Assembly: GCF_027579695.1 (NCBI RefSeq)
Contig: NC_083572.1
Location: 12,000,915 to 12,064,914, forward strand
Length of the DNA: 64,000 bases
Reading direction: 5' to 3'
Source of the DNA: Neoarius graeffei
Lineage: Eukaryota > Chordata > Actinopteri > Siluriformes > Ariidae
Numbering within the stretch: position 1 is the first letter of the stretch; each line of letters starts with the position of its first letter. Position numbers and translations under genes: made by a program. Below are positions 48,901-59,690 of the stretch, piece by piece. The notes under the pieces were generated by a model. That model was not told the origin of the DNA. It ran no database searches and saw nothing but the letters and a program-made list of their open reading frames with translations.

Positions 48901-49500
48901 TTTAAAAGCTAAATCCGTGAGTGAGTGAGTTAAATGAGTGAGGGAATTTAAAAGCTAAATCCGTGAGCGAGTGAGTGAGCGAGCGAGCGAGCGAGCGAAT
49001 TAAATGAGTGAGTGAGGGAATTTAAAAGCTAAATCCGTGAGTGAGTGAGTGAGTAAGTTAAATGAGTGAGTGAGTGAATTTAAAAGCTAAATAACTGAGT
49101 GAGTGAGTGAGTGAGTGAGTGAATGAGTGAGTGAGTTAAATAACTAAGTGTGGAAGTTAAATGAGTGAGCAAATGAGTGAGTGAATTAAATGAGTGAGTG
49201 AGTGAGCGTAGAAGTTAAATAATTAAGTGTGAAGTTAAATGAGTGAGTGAGTGAATTTAAAAGCTAAATCCTTGAGTGAGTGAGTGAGTGAGTGAGTGAG
49301 TGAGTGAGAAGTTAAATGAGTGAGCGAATTTAAAAGCTAAATAACTCATTGCTGGTGAATGAGTGTGGAAGTTAAATGAGTGAGCAAGTGAGTGAATTTA
49401 CACACTAAAAAACTGAGTGAGTGAGTGAGTGAGTGAGTGAGTGAGTGAGTGAGTGAGTGAGTGAATGTGTGAGTAAATGAATAAATGGGTGAATGAGAGC
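42998..49500. repeat. 6.5-kb TGAG-based satellite in an ift27 intron
   Basis: Built from (GTGA)n runs of 4-14 units, broken by fixed spacers such as 'gaatttaaaagctaaat', 'gaattaaat', 'gtggaagttaaat' and 'ggaagttaaataactgag'. A landmark, 'aagtgtggaagttaaatgag' followed by 'tgagcaaatg', occurs at 44651, 45324, 46028, 46954, 47626 and 49146, with variants near 43936 and 48483. This shows a higher-order unit of about 660-930 bp. It fills nearly all of the 6,566-bp intron 42970-49535. Thr-His-Ser-Leu repeat frames on - are artefacts. Confidence 0.95.
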
Positions 49501-49535
49501 GTGAATGAATGAGTGATTAAGTGAACGAGTCTCAC

Positions 49536-49595
49536 CACACTATCGCTGGTCTCTGGGATGCTCACTGTCTTCACCATCAGCTCCACACCAGTAGT
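49536..49595 (-). CDS. ift27: IFT27, most upstream coding exon visible
   Basis: The - strand acceptor 'gtgacag' leads to TTGVELMVKTVSIPETSDSV (20 codons, phase 0 both sides), donor gtgaga. It matches the IFT27 segment after the switch I region (family pattern TTGMDLVVKTV..P.T.DSV). The preceding N-terminus, with the P-loop GDPAVGKT-type motif (about 38 residues), was not found between 49596 and 64000. The intron upstream is therefore probably longer than 14.4 kb. Confidence 0.93.
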
Positions 49596-49599
49596 CTGT

Positions 49600-50407
49600 C
49601 ACACAAACACACAGTCACATTCACACAAGAGCAACCTACAATCCTCGTCACTAGAAAAATACAGACGAACCCACCGCTACATGTCTCGGCTGAGTTGCCA
49701 GTTTATTAGGTACAACAACCTTGTATAAACCCTGACTCTGTATTCCTCCTGGCCAGTTTATTAGACCTTTTTGGAGGTGGATATGTGGAGACGAGAGCGC
49801 TTTTTCCGGGCACTATTTGTATTAATCATCCTTTAGCCTTGGTCAGTGTCGGCCCACAGGATGCTGATGGATGGAGCGCTGTATCTTCAGTCGCTGCCGA
49901 GTTGAGAATGAACCACCACCCAGAGATCATCTTGTAAAAGTGGTGGCCCTTTGTGTGGGAAAGCTGAACAGATGCATCTTAGTTTTAAACAAACATTATG
50001 ATGTCTGTGCATTTCATATATGTGTGACTGAATTGGTTCTACAGGTCTGGTCTTATTAACTTTCTGTTCAGTGTTAAACAAATCCAGGGGCGAGACAGAG
50101 GAAGAGACAGACCGTGATCCTGGAAAGATGTGCTGGCTGGCAGAGGTAACAACTGCACACACACACACCCCGGAATGCCAATGAGAGCTCATTGCTCGTA
50201 AACACGGCCCATCCCAGCTTCGCTAACAAGCCCGCCGACATTTTCCATGAGTGCCATCGTTTATGGCATGCCCTTCAAATCCTGCCTACGCGCTGTCCGT
50301 CGATCAATCGATCGGTCGGTCAGTCGGCATGGGTCATATTTAATGGTCTTTAGTGTTGTCCGGTTCACCTATTTGACCTGTATAAGCGCACTCCGTGTGT
50401 GTGTGTG

Positions 50408-50442
<35 letters not shown>

Positions 50443-51460
50443 AACACAATGCTTTACCTTTTCTCATGCTGAGCACGTTGGCACTGTACCCATGCCTGCA
50501 AATCTCTCTCTAATACTACGACCTCGCACACACACACACAGCACCCAATTACTGCAGTGGTTGTATAAATTATTGACGTTCCTGTCACCTGTAGCCGTGC
50601 AGCATGCTGATGCAAGCAGCCGTTTGCGACAGCGCCTCTGCGTCCCTCTCTTCTGTATTCAAATCACTTCATCTCCATTCAGTAGAACTCAACTGACTTT
50701 CTTTAACCACATAAGAACCGCACGCCAAGTCATGAGATCCGCTAAACTGGATGAGTAGAGAGATGGAGTTCGTCTAGTCTCTTAGATCTGTAGAACAAAT
50801 CCGTTTGAGTCGCAACCTGCAAAGATCTAACAGAGTGAAAAAAGACTGCAGACAGACAACTAATGTTCCTCAACTTGGTTTAAAAAAAAAATACTCTGGC
50901 GTTTTTCTACATCATCTCTAGCGTAGGTACAATTACTATGGACAAGCGTTCCAATCGGTTTCTTTATACTGAGACGAGAATGTTACGTATGGTAGAAGTC
51001 GAAAGGAAAGTGATAGCTATAAACGTTTATACCATGGCATGGTTCAATTCTTGAATCTGAGAACAATAAACAGACAAAAAGAAAGATTTATAATATTAGT
51101 TGCGATGGTGATGCTTTCTGAAAGGACATGTTAAACATTTTTAGATGAGAACTCGATAAAAGAAAGGTTGAAGGCAAGGAATGACTGTTTATAGCTGCTA
51201 TAACATGCATGATCACAGGAATTGGCTGGTTTCAGGGACGTTCCACGACGTTGTAACTAAAAACGGTGAAAAACAAAACAAGATGTTCATTAAAAAACGA
51301 AAACAAAAAAAAATGTAATTGCTGTGGCATAAAAGAAATAAAACACTTATAATAAACACACCTCCAGGCGTTTTCCCCCTCTTACCGACATGACGCAAAT
51401 TCAAAGCTACACCCAGGATACACTGATGGGTTTTTTGGACGAGACAAACATGCTTTTTTT
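49600..51460. other. Presumed ift27 intron, no gene recognised
   Basis: Mostly unique-looking DNA. Contains a compound (GT)n(CT)n(GT)n tract at about 50394-50441 and a (CA) tract near 50528. I looked on - for a P-loop exon and did not find one. Confidence 0.5.
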
Positions 51461-51468
51461 GTTGAAGA

Positions 51469-52274
51469 TAGGGATGTTAACCGATGACCGTTTGACCGGT
51501 GGTTGACCGAATCAACGTCAACCGGTTAAATTTTTTTTTGGTTGTCGGTTAAAAAAAAAAAAAAAAAAATCAATCGTTTTGAAGCTGCCGATTTTGGAGC
51601 GGAGAACCTGGAATTCTGTGTTGTAAACGCTTGGGGCGTGCCATGCGGTGCAAGGACGACAGCTGACAAATCAGAAACACCCATTCAGTCATGTCCCGCC
51701 CTCCTGCCCCAGTTGAAAACAGCTGCCACTCGGCGAGAAAAAAAAAAGTGTAGACACAGGCTTTTTAGCTTACAAATTACTATTCTGTTTTTTTTTTTAT
51801 TATTATTATTAGAAGGCACATCGAGTTTAGTCCTGCCTTGGCCAGTGCATTCTGAAAGTATGTTTCGGTCTGTAGCCAACAATGCACGTTATTGCAGATC
51901 ATATCTCTCCACACAAACTAAAGGCGCAGATGCCGACTTTTTCACGGCTGAATCGTGCAGATCCGATTTTTTTTGGGGGGGGGGGGGGGGGGGGGGGCGT
52001 TGGAGTGTCTGAATAATTTCATCAAAGTAAATTCTGTATTAAAATTACTAAATAAGCAAATGCCGTTGAAATTATTCAGACACTCCAACGCCCCCCCCCC
52101 CCCCCCACTAAAAAAAAAAAATCATCGGATCTGCACGATTCAGCTGTGAAAAAGGCGGCATCCGCCAAAAGGCGCGCCGTTTGCATCCCTGTTAAACTCA
52201 TAGGTCAACCGACTTTAACCGGTTAATGAGGCTCGGTGGTCGGTCAAGATTTTTTTTAGTTTTCGCCATCCCTA
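51469..52274. mobile_element. hAT-type MITE with 8-bp target duplication
   Basis: The ends TAGGGATG and CATCCCTA are flanked by identical gttgaaga at 51461-51468 and 52275-52282. The subterminal regions share 'ttaaccg(g)tt' and 'ttgaccg' motifs. No transposase frame. Its centre is a long hairpin (51921-52175). Confidence 0.88.
51921..52175. repeat. Long hairpin with poly-G/poly-C arms
   Basis: Arms of about 100 bp: left 'ctgaatcgtgcagatccgat', a T run, a ~23-base G run, 'cgttggagtgtctgaataat'. The right arm is its complement with a ~17-base C run. The loop is about 50 bases (around 52021-52067). Length differences in the homopolymers are the main mismatches. Confidence 0.9.
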
Positions 52275-52776
52275 GTTGAAGAAGAATGCATGAAATTGAA
52301 CGTTTGAGCAAAATATACAGAAATGTGTTTTTTGCAGAAATTTAAAACACAGTTTGTAAACACATGGATGCAATTCCTTTCAATTATCACAATTTTTGGA
52401 TTTATTTGTATACATTTTATATTTATTTTAAATAGTCCTTCAGGGTGCTGATCATTTTGCCACGTGTTTTTGAGAAATCGTTAAAATTGTGCAACTCCGA
52501 TTCCAAAAAAGTTGGGACGCTGTGAAAAACAAATAAAAACAGAACGCGAAGATTTGCAAATCATGGAAACCTAATATTTCATTGAAAATAGTACAAAAAC
52601 AACATATCGAATGTTGAAACTGAGACGTTTAATTGTTTTTGAGAAATATATGCTCGTTTTGAATTTGATGTCAGCAACACATTTCAGAAAAGTTGGGACA
52701 GGGCAATAAAAGACTGAAAAAGTTGTGTAATGCTAAAAATAATAATAATTAGGTTAATTGGCAACAGGTCAGAAAC

Positions 52777-53307
52777 ATGATTGGGTGTAAAAAGAGCATC
52801 CCAGAGAGGTGGAGTCTCTCAGAAGTAAAGATGGGGAGGGGTTCACTGCTCTGTGAAGGACTGCGTGGGCAAACAGTGCAACTATTAAACAATAGCATTC
52901 CTCAATGTAAAATCACAAAGAATTTGTGGATCACATCATCTCTGGTACATAATATCATTAAAAGATTCAGAGAATCTGGAGAAATCTCTGTATGCAAGAG
53001 ACAAGGCTGAAAACTGACACTGGATGCCTGCGATATTCAGGCCCTCAGGTGACACTGCATTAAAAGCAGACACGTGTCTGTTGTGGAAATCACTGTATGG
53101 GCTCAGGAACACTTCAGAAAACCATCAGTTCATTACTGCATCCACAAACGCAAGTTAAAACCAAATATAAACAATATCCAGAAACACCGCCACCTTCTCT
53201 GGGCCCGAGCTCTTTTACGATGGACTGAGGTGAACTGAAAAATTGTCCTGTGGTCTGACAAATCACAATTTGAAATCCTTTTTGGAAATCATGGACACCA
53301 CGCATGG
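52777..53307 (+). pseudogene. Old Tc1 transposase, 5' half
   Basis: Reads MIGCKKSIPERWSLSEVKMG, then the degraded [23 protein letters not shown]. Stops follow, but homology is traceable through 'ctctgggcccgagctctttt' to 'gtggtctgacaaatcacaat' (the WSDESKFE block with catalytic Asp) and FGNHGH. It is interrupted at 53307 by the hAT insertion; the 3' half resumes at 55085. Confidence 0.85.
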
Positions 53308-55076
53308 TAGAGGTCTGCGCGGGTCGGATTTTTCAGTCCCGCTCCCGCCCGCGCCCGCATTGTGCAGTCCCGCTCCCGCAAAGAATTATGATTTTCAGTC
53401 CCGCTCCCGCCCACAAAAAAATTATGATTTTCAGTCCCGCTCCCGCCTGCCATATTTTGTCCTGCTCCAGCCCGCAAATCCCGCATGATGCAGACGTTCG
53501 CGTTATGTCTCAGGGAAGTTCTTGTCTTGACACAGCGTGATGGTGCCCCGCCCCCTACTTTGAGTGGATTTGAGCATAAATATCTACAGCTCACGTTCAC
53601 GTTTGTTATTATTTACCTTGTTTCTGAATTCAGCATGTAGTGTCTCTAATAATTAGTGCTGTCAAGCGATTAAAATATTTAATCACGAATCGCACATTTT
53701 TAACACATGAGAAACCATTGTAATTCTCTAATCAGCATAAAAAAGTGAATGGGCTTGCTTTGTACCAATGTTTTTTTTTTTTTTTTTATTGCAAAGCAGA
53801 GCTAGTAAGAGAAGTGAATTGATTTACTGCTTGAGTTAGTCTACAACTCTAATCAGAGAGACAGGTTACACAGTGACGGTAGGCTTGACTCAATGCTATC
53901 CCAGAAATCCTTCCTGTAATATGCAAATTTGGCCGCCTCTGATTGGACAGCCAAATTTGCATATTACAGGAAGGATTTCTGGGATAGCATTGAGTCAAGC
54001 CTACCGTCACTGTGTAACCTGTCTCTCTGATTACATTTGTAGACTAACGCAAACAGTAAATCACTTCACTCATGGTTCTCTTGCTAGCTGGGTGTGAACT
54101 GCGAGTCATTAGAGTGATCAAAGGATTTCCAGTTAGGGTGATCAATGGCAAATTTAAGATGCCATTCCTCACTCAATCTGGCAATCTGACTCTCTCTACA
54201 AATTTAGGCATCTTAAAATGTTTTTATTAATACCAAATAAAATATCCAGCACAAATTATATATGATAGACATAAATTAATAATTTATAAATTTTATTTCA
54301 AACACGTTTTTAGTTAGCGGGACTGCAGCTTATCACCGCTCCCGCCCGCGCCGCATATGTGCAGTCCCGCTCCCGCAAAGAATTATGATTTTCAGTCCCG
54401 CTCCCGCCCGCGCCCACAAAAAAATTATGATTTTCAGTCCCGCTCCTGCCTGTCATATTTTGTCCCGCTCCAGCCCGCAAATCCCGCATGATGCAGACGT
54501 TTGCATTATTTCTCAGGGAAGTTCTTGTCTTGACACAGCGTGATGGTGCCCCGCCCCCTACTTTGAGTGGATTTGAGCATAAATATCTACAGCTCACGTT
54601 CACGTTTGTTATTATTTACCTTGTTTCTGAATTCAGCATGTAGTGTCTCTAATAATAATAATTAGTGCTGTCAAGCGATTAAAATATTTAATCACGAATC
54701 GCACATTTTTATCACATGAGAAACCATTGTAATTCTCTGATCAGCATAAAAAAGTGAATGGGCTTGCTTTGTACCAATGTTTTTTTTTTTATTGCAAAGC
54801 AGAGCTAGTAAGAGAAGTGAATTGATTTACTGCTTGAGTTAGTCTACAACTCTAATCAGAGATATTTCAAACACGTTTTTAGTTAGCGGGACTGCAGCTT
54901 ATCACCGCTCCCGTCCACGCCGCATATGTGCACTCCCACTCCCGCCCACGTGCGCATATGTGCACTTCCGGTCCCGCCCATGCCTGCAATGAGCTTTCAA
55001 AATTTGTCCTGCGCCGCACTGTTTTGCGGCGGGTCCCACGAGTCCCGCGGGACTCCCGCGGGAGTGCAGGGCTCTA
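53308..55076. mobile_element. Non-autonomous hAT-type element with 8-bp target duplication
   Basis: The ends TAGAGGTCTGCGCGGGTC / complement of TAGAGCCCTGCACTCCCG are flanked by acgcatgg at 53300-53307 and 55077-55084. GC-rich subterminal repeats (CCCGCTCCCGCCCGC with 'aattatgattttcagt') occur at 53330-53460 and again at 54336-54475. About 500 bp (53360-53860) is duplicated at 54358-54864, the second copy lacking the hairpin segment. Contains a hAT-like inner motif 'agtgctgtcaagcgattaaa' at 53659 and 54664. No transposase. Confidence 0.9.
53812..54072. repeat. Long near-perfect hairpin inside the hAT element
   Basis: The left arm to 53933 and the right arm from 53950 are reverse complements, with a 16-base loop. 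About 85 bp next to the loop is almost perfect (e.g. 'ggtaggcttgactcaatgct' and its complement), and the outer ~30 bp imperfect. The other copy of this region (54838-54866) lacks the hairpin, joining 'aatcagaga' directly to 'tatttcaaacacg'. Confidence 0.93.
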
Positions 55077-55084
55077 ACGCATGG

Positions 55085-55679
55085 TATGCGTGGTGATGTT
55101 ATGAGGGTGCATTAGTGCACATGACATGAGTAGCTTGTACATCTGGGAAGGCATCATTAATGATGTATACACGCTTCAGAGCAATATGCTAACATCCCGA
55201 CAAAATCTTTTTCAGGGAAGGCCTTCCTTCTTTCAGCAAGACGATGCCAAACCACTTTCTGCACATATTAAAACTGCATGGCTCTGTAGTAAAAGAGTCC
55301 GGGTGCTAAACTGGCCTGCCTGCAGTCCAGACCTGTCTCCCATTTCAAAAATTTGCCACATTATGAAGCGCAAAATACAACAAAGGAGACCCAAACTGCT
55401 GAGCAACTGAAATTGTATATCAAGCAAGAATGGGACAACATTCCTCTTTCAAAACTACAGCAACTGGTCTCTTCAGTTCCAAACGTTTACAGAGTGATGT
55501 TAAAAGTAGAGGTGATGCAACGCAGTGGTAAACATGCCCCTGTCCCAACTTGTTTGAAATGTGTTGCTGACATCAAATTCAAAACGAGCATAGATTTTTG
55601 CAAAAAACAATACAATTTCTCAGTTACGACATTTTGTCTTTGTACTATTTTCAATGAAATCTAGTCTTTCCCTGACTTG
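55085..55679 (+). pseudogene. Old Tc1 transposase, 3' half
   Basis: Homology resumes after the target duplication with 'gatgttatgagggtgcatta' (the MVWGCIS block). Then an open piece follows: MSSLYIWEGIINDVYTLQSN, FFQQDDAKPLSAH (second Asp) and [20 protein letters not shown]. The catalytic Glu of SP(I/K)ENIW is replaced by Ser, so the enzyme would be dead even without the insertions. The C-terminus is traceable to 'ctcttcagttccaaacgttt'. Confidence 0.87.
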
Positions 55680-55692
55680 CAAATTATCGCAT

Positions 55693-56065
55693 CTCATCTC
55701 ATCATCTCTAGCCGCTTTATCCTGTTCTACAGGGTCGCAGGCAAGCTGGAGCCTATCCCAGCTGACTACGGGCGAAAGGCGGGGTACACCCTGGACAAGT
55801 CGCCAGATCATCACAGGGCTGACACATAGACACAGACAACCATTCACACTCACATTCACACCTACGGTCAATTTAGAGTCACCAGTTAACCTAACCTGCA
55901 TGTCTTTGGACTGTGGGGGAAAACGGAGCACCCGGAGGAAACCCACGCGGACACGGGGAGAACATGCAAACTCCGCACAGAAAGGCCCTCGCCGGCCACG
56001 GGGCTCGAACCTGGACCTTCCTGCTGTGAGGCGACAGCGCTAACCATCACACCACCGTGCCGCCC
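55693..56065 (-). mobile_element. tRNA-headed SINE, copy 10
   Basis: The 13-bp target duplication caaattatcgcat is at 55680-55692 and 56066-56078. It is inserted in the right terminal repeat of the old Tc1 element. Confidence 0.94.
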
Positions 56066-56133
56066 CAAATTATCGCATTCTGTTTTTATTTACAGTTTAC
56101 ACAGCATCCCAACTTTTTTTGGAATTGGGGTTG

Positions 56134-56498
56134 TTTATCGTGTTCCAAATGCAGTACCAAAACTCCTCACCTACCTGCTGGGACTTTGTTTTATAATCAA
56201 AGTAGTGTTGTCCATTCGAACTATGGTACTTCTAGTACTTGGCATTTAGAGTAGTGAGTGACCTCTAGCTGTAGCACTGCATTTCCTCGACCGGGACTGA
56301 AAGCTTAATTGTGAACCCCTGAAAAACGGAGGCTTGTAAAGGAGTTCAACGCTAATTAATTGTTCTATTCATCTTAATTTTTAGGGCCAGTTGCAAAGAT
56401 CTTTCACAAAATGTACACAAGACAGTGAGAGAGAAAGAAGAAGAAAAAAAAAATGATGCCAAGCTCCAGTGATGGATCCAACCTGTATCTGGTGGTTG
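56134..56498. other. Presumed intron, nothing recognised
   Basis: No gene, element end or repeat identified. Confidence 0.4.
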
Positions 56499-56924
56499 AC
56501 AAAATACGGATAGGTCACGGACTACAGGAATATAATAAAAAAAGGATACAAAATACGGAGTGGTTATGGATTTTAATACGGATTTATCATGGATGCGAGT
56601 AATTTACGGATTTCATATGGATTGTGTATCACGGATGGCTAATTTTATGGATGTTGCTACGAGTCTAAGGAACAATGACATGGACATCACAAAGATTGTC
56701 TCCACGGTGACGTTATCTGCTGATGGTAGCTACATGATGGAGGTTGAAGCGACAGATAAAGTCGAGCCAATACTAACTAACTGGCAGACGAGTCCTCCGA
56801 TAAGAGACGTGGAACATCTATTCTTACTCCATCCATATTCACTGGATATGAGCAACCGTGTGCTCTGATTGGCTACTCTACTACTCGGCTATCAGCTCAT
56901 ATCCCGTGAGTAGAGAAAAGCAAA

Positions 56925-57200
56925 TTGGCGGTGCGTTTTGCTGAACCAACTGAGGATGAAATAAAAACTCTACTCGAAAACAAAACCCGGACAAATACCA
57001 AAAAAAAAAAAAAGGCAACAGAATATGAAATGAAAGAATTTAGTGGTAAGAACGCATCTTTTTTTACTTGTCAAGAATTCATTTATTATAGCATTTTTCA
57101 CAAATTTCTCCCATCATTTCGCCGGTTTGTTTACATTCATCATCTTTAAGCATTAAAATTTGTTGAACTTCTTTTTAGACTGGTTCAAAAGCCCAAAAGA
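56925..57200 (+). pseudogene. KIAA1958/Crypton-like gene, first exon plus start of second
   Basis: Exon 1 reads AVRFAEPTEDEIKTLLENKT, then KKKKKATEYEMKEFS to a donor gtaaga at 57046. The expected ATG is ATTG here, so the start is lost. After a 132-bp intron, acceptor 'tttttag' at 57178 continues DWFKSPKEV and then a stop. The pattern 'LTEDEI..LLE.K...NT.....AT.....F..WF' fits the N-terminus of transposon-derived KIAA1958/QRICH1-like proteins. The recombinase domain is absent. Confidence 0.45.
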
Positions 57201-57756
57201 AGTTTGAAAATTACAGAACTGAAATGTCCAAGGAAGAATTAAATGTCTAAAGCTATTCTATACCTCGGCACGACAGCAAGACTGCACTTTCTATAAAAAA
57301 AATAAATAAATAAAAAAACACAAGTCAATTTGTGCAGCCATCGATAGGTTTAAGAAGTCTGATGAAGCAGAAATTATTTTGTTGGACATTGGTTTCAAAG
57401 TTTTAATTTATCGAATTTGCAAAAAACAAAAATAAAAAAACACTCTGTTTCTCAAAATCCAGTGAATGTGGATAGAATAAAACAGTTATTCCACTCACTC
57501 ATCGTACATGGCTTATGGCCAACTTGGTGCTACGCACTTTGTCAGCTATCAGCTCACGTATGACTCGATTTCGTGGAATAACTGTTAAATATACAGGGAA
57601 CACAAGTCTGAAATGCCGTTTTTGCCAAAAGGGGGTGAAATTTACGTATTTCACCCAAAGACTGATGTAGAAAGTAGGGATTGGGTAGCAGATGGTCACA
57701 GGTAAATTGTAATAAAAAAAAGGTTAAAAACTATGGAGTGGTTATGGACGTTTCAA
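57201..57756. other. Repeat-derived sequence, no gene
   Basis: AT-rich interior of the composite element. 'cagtgaatgtggatagaata' near 57461 is shared with 33411, showing the same repeat family. Confidence 0.45.
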
Positions 57757-57758
57757 TA

Positions 57759-59360
57759 CAACCCCGATTCCAAAAAAGTTGGGACAAAGTACAAATTGTA
57801 AATAAAAACGGAATGCAATAATTTACAAATCTCAAAAACTGATATTGTATTCACAATAGAACATAGACAACATATCAAATGTCAAAAGTGAGACATTTTG
57901 AAATTTCATGCCAAATATGGGCTCATTTGAAATTTCATGACAGCAACACATCTCAAAAAAGTTGGGACAGGGGCAATAAGAGGCTGGAAAAGTTAAAGGT
58001 ACAAAAAAGGAACAGCTGGAGGACCAAATTGCAACTCATTAGGTCAATTGGCAATAGGTCATTAACATGACTGGGTATAAAAAGAGCATCTTGGAGTGGC
58101 AGCGGCTCTCAGAAGTAAAGATGGGAAGAGAATCACCAGTCCCCCTAATTCTGCGCCGACAAATAGTGGAGCAATATCAGAAAGGAGTTCGACAGTGTAA
58201 AATTGCAAAGAGTTTGAACATATCATCATCTACAGTGCATAATATCATCAAAAGATTCAGAGAATCTGGAAGAATCTCTGTGCGTAAGGGTCAAGGCCGG
58301 AAAACCATACTGGGTGCCCGTGATCTTCGGGCCCTTAGACGGCACTGCATCACATACAGGCATGCTTCTGTATTGGAATCACAAAATGGGCTCAGGAATA
58401 TTTCCAGAGAACATTATCTGTGAACACAATTCACCGTGCTATCCGCTGTTGCCAGCTAAAACTCTATAGTTCAAAGAAGAAGCCGCATCTAAACACAATC
58501 CAGAAGCGCAGACGTCTTCTCTGGGCCAAGGCTCATTTAAAATGGACTGTGGCAAAGTGGAAAACGGTTCTGTGGTCAGACGAATCAAAATTTGAAGTTC
58601 TTTATGGAAATCAGGGACGCCGTGTCATTCGGACTAAAGAGGAGAAGGACGACCCGAGTTGTTATCAGCGCTCAGTTCAGAAGCCTGCATCTCTGATGGT
58701 ATGGGGTTGCATTAGTGCGTGTGGCATGGGCAGCTTACACATCTGGAAAGACGCCATCAATGCTGAAAGGTATATCCAGGTTCTAGAGCAACATATGCTC
58801 CCATCCAGACGACGTCTCTTTCAGGGAAGACCTTGCATTTTCCAGCATGACAATGCCAAACCACATACTGCATCAATTACAGCATCATGGCTGCGTAGAA
58901 GAAGGGTCCGGGTACTGAACTGGCCAGCCTGCAGTCCAGATCTTTCACCCATAGAAAATATTTGGTGCATCATAAAATGGAAGATACGACAAAAAAGACC
59001 CAAGACAGTTGAGCAACTAGAATCCTACATTAGACAAGAATGGGTTAACATTCCTATCCCTAAACTTGAGCAACTTGTCTCCTCAGTCCCCAGACGTTTA
59101 CAGACTGTTGTAAAGAGAAAAGGGGATGTCTCACAGTGGTAAACATGGCCTTGTCCCAACTTTTTTGAGATGTGTTGTTGTCATGAAATTTAAAATCACC
59201 TAATTTCTCTTTAAATGATACATTTTCTCAGTTTAAACATTTGATATGTCCTCTATGTTCTATTCTGAATAAAATATGGAATTTTGAAACTTCCACATCA
59301 TTGCATTCCGTTTTTATTTACAATTTGTACTTTGTCCCAACTTTTTTGGAATCAGGGTTG
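57759..59360 (+). mobile_element. Tc1-like transposon, near-intact, copy B
   Basis: The ends CAACCCCGATTCCAAAAAAG / complement of CAACCCTGATTCCAAAAAAG are flanked by TA at 57757-57758 and 59361-59362. It is the same IR/DR structure as copy A, differing by only a few percent over the whole length as read by eye. Confidence 0.95.
58067..59142 (+). pseudogene. Tc1 transposase copy B, single-base frameshift
   Basis: Two overlapping frames, 58067-58423 and 58420-59142, are joined in homology. Relative to copy A one A is missing in 'tattggaatcacaaaatggg' (about 58376; copy A has 'ctggaaatcac'). It otherwise keeps the [17 protein letters not shown], the Asp of [10 protein letters not shown], the Asp of FQHDNAKPH and the Glu of [11 protein letters not shown]. 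It also keeps the family's normal stop after SQW (59140-59142). Very recently inactivated. Confidence 0.94.
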
Positions 59361-59650
59361 TATATTAATAATGACTGATTAAGGATTTCATACAGATAAT
59401 GCATCATGGATAAAACAAATTCACAAGTCTAAAACAATAAAAGCCAGACGGCCTTTTGATTTCATAAAATCGGTGAAATTTAGTTCCCTCTGAAATTCGG
59501 TCATTGTGATCCATGTTTATTTCTGTAATATCTCACAAAATATCAGGCCATTCTGTTCTGTGGCTGGGAAGTTATTTAATTTGAGGGGATTCCTGAGCAA
59601 ATAACGGCATGAAATCGCTCACTTCACGCAGTCAAGCAGACAGAGGAAGT

Positions 59651-59652
59651 CC

Positions 59653-59685
<33 letters not shown>

Positions 59686-59690
59686 CGCAT
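59651..59690. repeat. (GT)n(GC)n alternating tract
   Basis: About 12 GT followed by 5 GC units, then 'atgcac'; a potential Z-forming sequence. Confidence 0.85.

Larger units (their letters stand above)
52492..56133 (+). mobile_element. Old Tc1-like transposon, split by hAT and SINE insertions
   Basis: Ends CAACTCCGATTCCAAAAAAG / complement of CAACCCCAATTCCAAAAAAA, related to copies A and B but much diverged; inner repeats 'cagaaaagttgggacagg' are also present. Its flanking TA is no longer recognisable. Without the two insertions it is about 1.5 kb. Confidence 0.88.

Noticed and set aside
42998..49500. CRISPR-like array (short repeats with spacers)
   Set aside because: Repeats are tetranucleotide runs of varying length with recurring, not unique, spacers, in a vertebrate intron.
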